A stretch of 64,000 nt of DNA, from assembly GCA_965208965.1 (NCBI GenBank), contig OZ242384.1, positions 4,278,001 through 4,342,000 of the forward strand. The letters run 5' to 3'. Below are positions 62,527-64,000 of the stretch, piece by piece; within the stretch, counting starts at the first letter, position 1; every line of letters begins with the position of its first letter. The stretch comes from Bin5 sp965208965 (GTDB lineage: Bacteria > Chloroflexota > Anaerolineae > Caldilineales > Caldilineaceae). Made by a program: the position numbers and the translations under genes. The notes beneath the pieces are model-generated. The model saw only the letters and a list, made by a program, of their open reading frames with translations, was not told the origin of the DNA and did no database searches.

Positions 62527-63270
62527 ATGGCTGCATTTTGGGCTTCAGTACCAATGCACGTAGTTCTGGGCCTGGCCGCGTGCTTACCTGTCGTTTTGTG
62601 GGACTGGCGGGTAGCTCTGCCTGGAATCCTGATCGTTCAGCTGGGAACGAGCGCTCTAGTTGGGACGGTCTACGCCCTGCCGGCGCCATGGCCTGCGGTC
62701 CATTTTGGCGTTCAAGTCCTGGCCTGTCTGATTCTACTTCTTTCGATTTTGCAAACGAGCCACGTGCAGGTCCGCAATACCGGCGAATTCAGTTCAAGGC
62801 TCTTTCGTCTTCTTGTCCTCGGAATCGCTGCTCTGCTGGTCTGGGCGGCGAGCGAAGGCATAGAATTGCCCCTTCTTGAAAACGCTACCAAAATCCTGTT
62901 CCTTTGGTTTGCTGCCGTGGCACTGATAACGCTCGGCGTAACGGAGACCGCCCTTTTTGGGGGCGTTGGCCTTCTTCTATGGCTGATTCCCATTCAGGCG
63001 CTTCTATCGGTTTTGTTTCCCTTGCCCTCCGTAATTGTATTGCTGGGGATATTGCAGATCCTGGTTGCTTTGGCTTGCAGCTTTCTCCTACTCGCCGAGG
63101 ACGACGCGCTCACCCTGATCGAGGTTCCTTCAACCGATTCGGAACTGGCGCCTGGCTTGTATCGTCGCCACAGCATCACTTCCGGAGCCAAAGTCCTGGG
63201 CTATAGCATCGGTTACTGGACGTATAACTTTCTCAGTCGACGGCTAAGAACAGGTGCTGGAAACAGTTAG
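62527..63270 (+). CDS. Multi-pass membrane protein, hypothetical
   Basis: A 247-residue protein with about seven hydrophobic helices (first VVLGLAACLPVVLWDW, last ILQILVALACSFLLLA) and a short hydrophilic C-terminus. In size and helix number it resembles HyfE/NuoK-plus-NuoJ type small subunits of membrane hydrogenases, but I see no decisive motif. It sits 196 bases after the antiporter-like gene and 144 before another membrane gene, so it is probably part of one complex. Confidence 0.65.
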   Translation: MAAFWASVPMHVVLGLAACLPVVLWDWRVALPGILIVQLGTSALVGTVYALPAPWPAVHFGVQVLACLILLLSILQTSHVQVRNTGEFSSRLFRLLVLGIAALLVWAASEGIELPLLENATKILFLWFAAVALITLGVTETALFGGVGLLLWLIPIQALLSVLFPLPSVIVLLGILQILVALACSFLLLAEDDALTLIEVPSTDSELAPGLYRRHSITSGAKVLGYSIGYWTYNFLSRRLRTGAGNS

Positions 63271-63414
63271 GAAATTGCCCCTGGGAACAGGACAGAGTGA
63301 ATGTTCATCTGACCTGCGAGAGTTCCGCGAATTTCGCCCACTGCTATTCGATGACTGTGAAATTGTCATGGAATCGCCCAGTAGGAAGATTAGTCGAGTG
63401 ACCGACCGCGCTTC

Positions 63415-64000
63415 ATGATACAGCTTGCCCTGCCATCATTTCTGTTCAGTCTCCTCCTCCTGGCAACTCTATCCAGCTACATGCTTCGCCGCTGGGAACG
63501 GGGAGTTTCTCTCGCCAATGGCGCGATGTTGAGTCTAGCAGGCGTGCTTTTGTGGCGATTACCGATAGATTCCCCATTGCTGTCCATTCCTTTTATTCCC
63601 GTTGACCTTGACTTGCGCGCAGGGATTTGGGAGTACGGGTTCCGCCTCCAGTTTACACAGACTAATGAACCGATAGTGGTCATAGTCCTCCTCCTGTTGG
63701 GTTCGGGCATGCTGCTAACGGGCGCTGCAAGTCAAGGGAGAGTTTTCCCTCCTTCGATGTTGCTTGTGGGAGCAGGCTACATTGGACTCGCGCTGATGGT
63801 GGACGCGCCGATTTCGCCGGTGTTTCTGGCTCCGACTTCCCTGGCAATTCTGATGGCGCTTAGCGTTTTCCCGCTCCAAGTGGGCATCGGAGGGGAGGCG
63901 CTAACTTCCTTGCGTGCCATGCTGCCGTCGATACTGGCGACTCCATTCGTGTTGCTTGCGGCCTGGCATATGGAGCAGTTGCCTCTCAATCCCCAGGACA
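63415..64000 (+). CDS. Membrane protein, 3' end beyond the window
   Basis: Open from ATG 63415 to the last base, 195 codons without a stop. It begins MIQLALPSFLFSLLLLATLSS, followed by a charged YMLRRWERG, an extracytoplasmic-looking segment and further helices (VVIVLLLLGSGMLL, MLLVGAGYIGLALMV). The arrangement (helix, short loop, WEYGFRLQFTQTNEP, helix) resembles the start of antiporter-like NuoN/NuoM subunits. It is probably the next subunit of the module that begins at 60504. The true length and product need the sequence beyond the window. Confidence 0.65.
   Translation, partial: MIQLALPSFLFSLLLLATLSSYMLRRWERGVSLANGAMLSLAGVLLWRLPIDSPLLSIPFIPVDLDLRAGIWEYGFRLQFTQTNEPIVVIVLLLLGSGMLLTGAASQGRVFPPSMLLVGAGYIGLALMVDAPISPVFLAPTSLAILMALSVFPLQVGIGGEALTSLRAMLPSILATPFVLLAAWHMEQLPLNPQD

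Overview
The window reads as a chromosomal segment of a Chloroflexota-like bacterium, perhaps near Caldilineae or Anaerolineae. That placement is inference. It rests on a GC-rich look, an LRR/fibronectin secreted protein, a very large FtsX-type ABC permease, five PhyH-type dioxygenases, formate-tetrahydrofolate ligase, a DUF2277 protein, and paired SNF2 helicase and SWIM proteins. Most genes are on the plus strand. I see no rRNA, tRNA, CRISPR array, integrase or transposase. I also recognise no DNA-binding transcription factor among about 50 genes.

Layout. Bases 1-9.3 kb hold the end of an LRR/Fn3 protein, a PhyH dioxygenase fused to HEAT repeats (minus strand), an ABC exporter pair, two PNPOx-fold flavin proteins and a DUF2277 protein. 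9.3-16.3 kb hold fhs, then a SNF2 helicase followed by a SWIM zinc-finger protein. 16.3-24.0 kb hold a sugar-type set: a SAF-domain dehydrogenase, an arabinose/fucose isomerase-like protein, an aldo/keto reductase interrupted by one amber codon, a GNAT protein, a DUF169 protein and an aldolase-SDR fusion. 24.3-27.2 kb hold an HlyD-like adaptor and a secreted SH3 protein. 27.5-34.5 kb hold a truncated sugar ABC permease, a GH4 enzyme, an enolase-superfamily protein, an SDR and a DUF5695 protein.

35.4-45.8 kb is the most coherent block. A complete five-gene peptide/opine-type ABC importer runs straight into a beta-keto acid cleavage enzyme, a TIM-barrel epimerase, a zinc alcohol dehydrogenase and an amidohydrolase. 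It looks like an uptake-plus-degradation pathway for a substrate that cannot be named from sequence. 45.9-52.1 kb hold a small unknown protein, three PhyH dioxygenases, a ThDP enzyme, an NHL beta-propeller and the remnant of a monooxygenase gene.

52.2-60.3 kb carry mostly minus-strand genes: an alpha/beta hydrolase with no standard start codon, a GNAT-like protein, a NUDIX hydrolase, a small unknown protein, ftsH and another PhyH gene. rnd lies among them on the plus strand. From 60.5 kb to the end is a set of integral membrane proteins. The first resembles the antiporter subunits of complex I but lacks residues normally needed for proton transfer, and the last runs off the window.

The best candidates for something undescribed are the importer-BKACE catabolic operon, the PhyH/ThDP/propeller cluster beside it, and the divergent antiporter-like membrane module. 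Signs of decay also recur: a premature stop, two gene remnants, a short tandem duplication at a gene end, and dispersed hairpin repeats.
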